A stretch of DNA of 64,000 nt. Source: Bacteroidales bacterium (GTDB lineage Bacteria > Bacteroidota > Bacteroidia > Bacteroidales > UBA3824). Numbering within the stretch: position 1 is the stretch's first letter; the number at the start of each line of letters is the position of its first letter. The notes under the pieces are model-generated. The model did not search any database. It was not told the DNA's origin and saw only the letters and a program-made list of their open reading frames with translations. The position numbers and the translations under genes were made by a program. The stretch is taken from positions 25,660 to 89,659 of the forward strand of contig JAFYDK010000001.1 in the NCBI GenBank assembly GCA_017544805.1. Direction: 5' to 3'. This document shows, piece by piece, positions 62,331 through 64,000 of this stretch.

Positions 62331-63311
62331 TTAGTCAAGCAATTTATTTAATTGTTCTAACGAGATATTAATTTTCTCGGAAATATCTTTGCGAGATAAT
62401 CCCATAGCAAACAAAGTCTTAGCAAAAGCAGATAATTGCGCATTTTGTTGCGATAATTGTTTGTCTTTCAGTGATAACTGTTCTTTCTGTTCTGCTAACT
62501 TTTCTTTCTGCTCTTCAACAATTTCTTCAAGTTCTGTCCAGTTTTCTAAGTCTTCGGCAAATTCGTCCTCAAACATCATATTCGTTTTCGTTTCTTTGTC
62601 AGAAGCCGCACTAACTAACTGTCTCACAACAGCATTATAACCCTCAGGCTTGTTTTCAATATTATCGTCAAGAAGAAGATAATGTGCATCATTCGGCATG
62701 ACATTACTTTGGTCGAAAATTTCCAAAAATTCTTCAACCTTTGACCGTGCATTTTTACGCAAATACGGAATCTGAACAACAACAGAATCGTGGGATAAGT
62801 ATCTGAAAAACGGATTCAAAGCGGCTTTTTCCACTGGCTCTCCTAAGGCATTTTTTGCTTGCGGTGAATAGTAAACAACCGGCTCGGTTACATCGTCTAA
62901 CGGGTGTCCCAAAATATAAATTGCAACTATATGAATCGGAATTTCTTGCTTTATTTCAACAACTTTCTTCTTTCTGTTAACGCGTTGAATGTTTTTTACT
63001 TCATACGCCTCAGAATCGTAAAGTTTTGCAAGATAACGTCTAAAACGGACAATTTCAGTACTTTTTTCCGCCTTTTGAAGTTCAATGCTGACCATTTCAA
63101 ACGTGCCGTCAGGATTCTTTATTTTTGCTAAAAAGTCAAGGCGCAAAACTGCAAACTTCTTTAAATCAGCACGTATGAGTTCATTGTTTTTTAGTTCAAC
63201 TTCAACAATGTCCCTATTCAAAAGCGCACTAAGAAGTATCATGCAGACTTTGTTGTTCTGCATCATATACTTGAAAACTGAATCATATATCGGATTGGCA
63301 ATCTGTATCAT
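62331..63311 (-). CDS. Rpn-family PD-(D/E)xK nuclease/transposase-like protein
   Basis: A 326-residue protein of the Rpn/PDDEXK_2 family common in Bacteroidota. The start IQIANPIYDSVFKYMM is typical, and the catalytic strand pair is RLDFLAKI...TFEMVSIELQKAE (Asp, Glu, Gln/Lys). After a helical middle, a Gln/Glu/Lys-rich coiled coil (about 245-290) leads to a C-terminal LSRKDISEKINISLEQL segment. Relatives move or promote recombination and are often horizontally acquired, though no mobile-element ends are seen. The ATG at 63311 matches the family start and the promoter; an upstream start at 63362 does not. Confidence 0.88.
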   Translation of the reverse strand: MIQIANPIYDSVFKYMMQNNKVCMILLSALLNRDIVEVELKNNELIRADLKKFAVLRLDFLAKIKNPDGTFEMVSIELQKAEKSTEIVRFRRYLAKLYDSEAYEVKNIQRVNRKKKVVEIKQEIPIHIVAIYILGHPLDDVTEPVVYYSPQAKNALGEPVEKAALNPFFRYLSHDSVVVQIPYLRKNARSKVEEFLEIFDQSNVMPNDAHYLLLDDNIENKPEGYNAVVRQLVSAASDKETKTNMMFEDEFAEDLENWTELEEIVEEQKEKLAEQKEQLSLKDKQLSQQNAQLSAFAKTLFAMGLSRKDISEKINISLEQLNKLLD

Positions 63312-63332
63312 GGCTGAAAAAATTTTTCTCTG

Positions 63333-63363
63333 CAAATGTAAAACATAATTTTTATTTGTCAAA
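63333..63363 (-). promoter_or_regulatory. Promoter for the Rpn-like gene
   Basis: On the minus strand TTTG (63360-63363), 19 bases, TACATTTG (63333-63340), 21 bases before the ATG at 63311. Confidence 0.7.
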
Positions 63364-63379
63364 GAAATTGCATAAAAAA

Positions 63380-63421
63380 AATCCCGAACCGGGACGAAAG
63401 AAAAAGTCTTAATTCGGGATT
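63380..63421 (-). terminator. Orphan terminator-like hairpin, leftward polarity
   Basis: AATCCCGAA (63380-63388) pairs with TTCGGGATT (63413-63421), with a small competing hairpin inside (TCCCG/CGGGA). On the minus strand it is followed by a run of eight T. No minus-strand gene lies between it and 63653. The rest of the gap (63422-63653) holds only AT-rich sequence and no convincing gene. Confidence 0.55.
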
Positions 63422-63653
63422 GATTATGATTTTACAAAATAGAATTTACTTTTTATCATACACAAAATACACAATTTTGTTTAAAGTTAGTATAAATCAG
63501 AAAGTTCACAGCGTCCAAACACTCATTTCGATTATAAAGAAATTTGCAGAGAAATTTATAAACAAACAAAAGAAACCATTTTTTCTGCATTTTATTCTTG
63601 GAATTTAAATATTATTTTGCTTTCTTTGTGAAAACTTTAAAGACTTAATAAAT

Positions 63654-64000
63654 ATGTTTACATTAATAAATTTACCTTATTCAAACGAGGATTTATCGCC
63701 TGTGATAAGTTCTCAAACTTTGAGTTTCCATCATGGAAAACATCTTCAAACATACGTCAATAATCTTAACAATTTGCTGAAAGATAGCGAATTAGAAAAA
63801 TCTTCGTTAGAAGAAATAGTAAAAAAATCTTCTGGGGCAATTTTCAATAATGCCGGTCAGATTTTGAATCATAATTTGTATTTTCTTCAATTTCAGAAAG
63901 TTAAGGAGGATAACAAGCCGGAGGGAAAAATTGCGGAGTTAATTAACAGAGATTTCAAAAGTTTTGAGGATTTCAAAGATGAATTTTCAAAGAAAAGTGC
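63654..64000 (+). CDS. sodB: Superoxide dismutase (Fe/Mn), 5' part only
   Basis: The frame is open from the ATG to the window's right edge (115 codons seen), so the C-terminus is missing. LPYSNEDLSPVISSQTLSFHHGKH carries metal His26 and the substrate-gating His30. NNAGQILNHNLYFLQF carries the second metal His73. The rest (GKIAELINRDFKSFEDFKDEF) is typical of the iron/manganese family and close to the Bacteroides enzyme. It removes superoxide to hydrogen peroxide. Upstream, TATTTTG near 63613 is a near match to the -7 box. Confidence 0.93.
   Translation, partial: MFTLINLPYSNEDLSPVISSQTLSFHHGKHLQTYVNNLNNLLKDSELEKSSLEEIVKKSSGAIFNNAGQILNHNLYFLQFQKVKEDNKPEGKIAELINRDFKSFEDFKDEFSKKS

Noticed and set aside
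62331..63311. Rpn-like gene as evidence of an insertion sequence
   Set aside because: No terminal inverted repeats or target duplications are visible around it, and it shares an operon with yraN.
63420..63608. 62-codon plus-strand frame between the Rpn-like gene and superoxide dismutase
   Set aside because: AT-rich composition, no promoter ahead of it, starts inside the hairpin end, and no recognisable protein features.

Overview
The window is about 64 kb of AT-rich DNA that reads as a chromosome segment of a Bacteroidota (Bacteroidales-like) bacterium. The clues are: promoters of the Bacteroidota type (TTTG, 19-21 bases, TAnnTTTG) ahead of many genes and little sign of Shine-Dalgarno sequences; a glycogen synthase of the eukaryote-like GT3 family; a SecA of about 1120 residues with a large insertion; FKBP-type lipoproteins; a TonB-dependent receptor; TPR/SpoIIE regulators; a Bacteroidota-type PD-(D/E)XK (Rpn) protein; and an iron/manganese superoxide dismutase that resembles the Bacteroides enzyme. 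I see no phage, insertion sequence, CRISPR array, tRNA or rRNA. Coding density is high and most of the content is ordinary core genome.

Layout. 0-5.5 kb: a lipoprotein, a HAD phosphatase-tatA-tatC operon, a leftward ruvX-def-BaxI group, and malate dehydrogenase. 5.8-11.2 kb: glycogen synthase overlapping a sialate O-acetylesterase-like gene, convergent with a leftward panB-FKBP-FKBP operon. 11.4-17.3 kb: a leftward run of three genes, a CHASE4-HAMP-SpoIIE-like membrane protein, an acyltransferase and an exported TPR-CHAT protease-like protein. 17.5-23.2 kb: secA, xerD, and a leftward ParA ATPase with an unusual small partner that starts like ParB. 23.4-31.9 kb: TonB receptor, TPR-SpoIIE phosphatase, CYTH protein, HEAT-like protein, two exported proteins and an Asp-rich protein. 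32-41.5 kb: S41 protease, sirtuin, chemoreceptor, FtsE-like ATPase, a membrane protein with a long repetitive acidic tail, and an M1 peptidase. 41.7-45.3 kb: small membrane protein, MgtC, iron alcohol dehydrogenase, LysR regulator, and a previously uncalled 30-residue membrane peptide with its own promoter and terminator. 45.3-59.4 kb: surE, lipoproteins, SixA-like phosphatase, glutaminyl cyclase, LolD-like ATPase, TIGR02757 protein, TrmN6, BASS transporter, proBA, polysaccharide flippase, dnaX and recF. 59.4-64 kb: a leftward operon of Rpn-like nuclease, YraN, a double zinc-ribbon membrane protein and another membrane protein, then the start of superoxide dismutase.

The most unusual structure is at the ends of convergent genes. 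At xerD and the ParA-partner gene, and again at the alcohol dehydrogenase and LysR genes, the two stop codons sit at the centre of a palindrome with no loop, so two unrelated proteins end in the same residues. In the first case the shared tail (PEN-NEIEDL) differs between the two copies only by synonymous bases and one in-frame codon. Other points for follow-up are the ParA/ParB-mimic pair, the SpoIIE-like/acyltransferase/CHAT module, and two short untracked transcripts (about 11.3 kb and 45.1 kb) with promoter and terminator.
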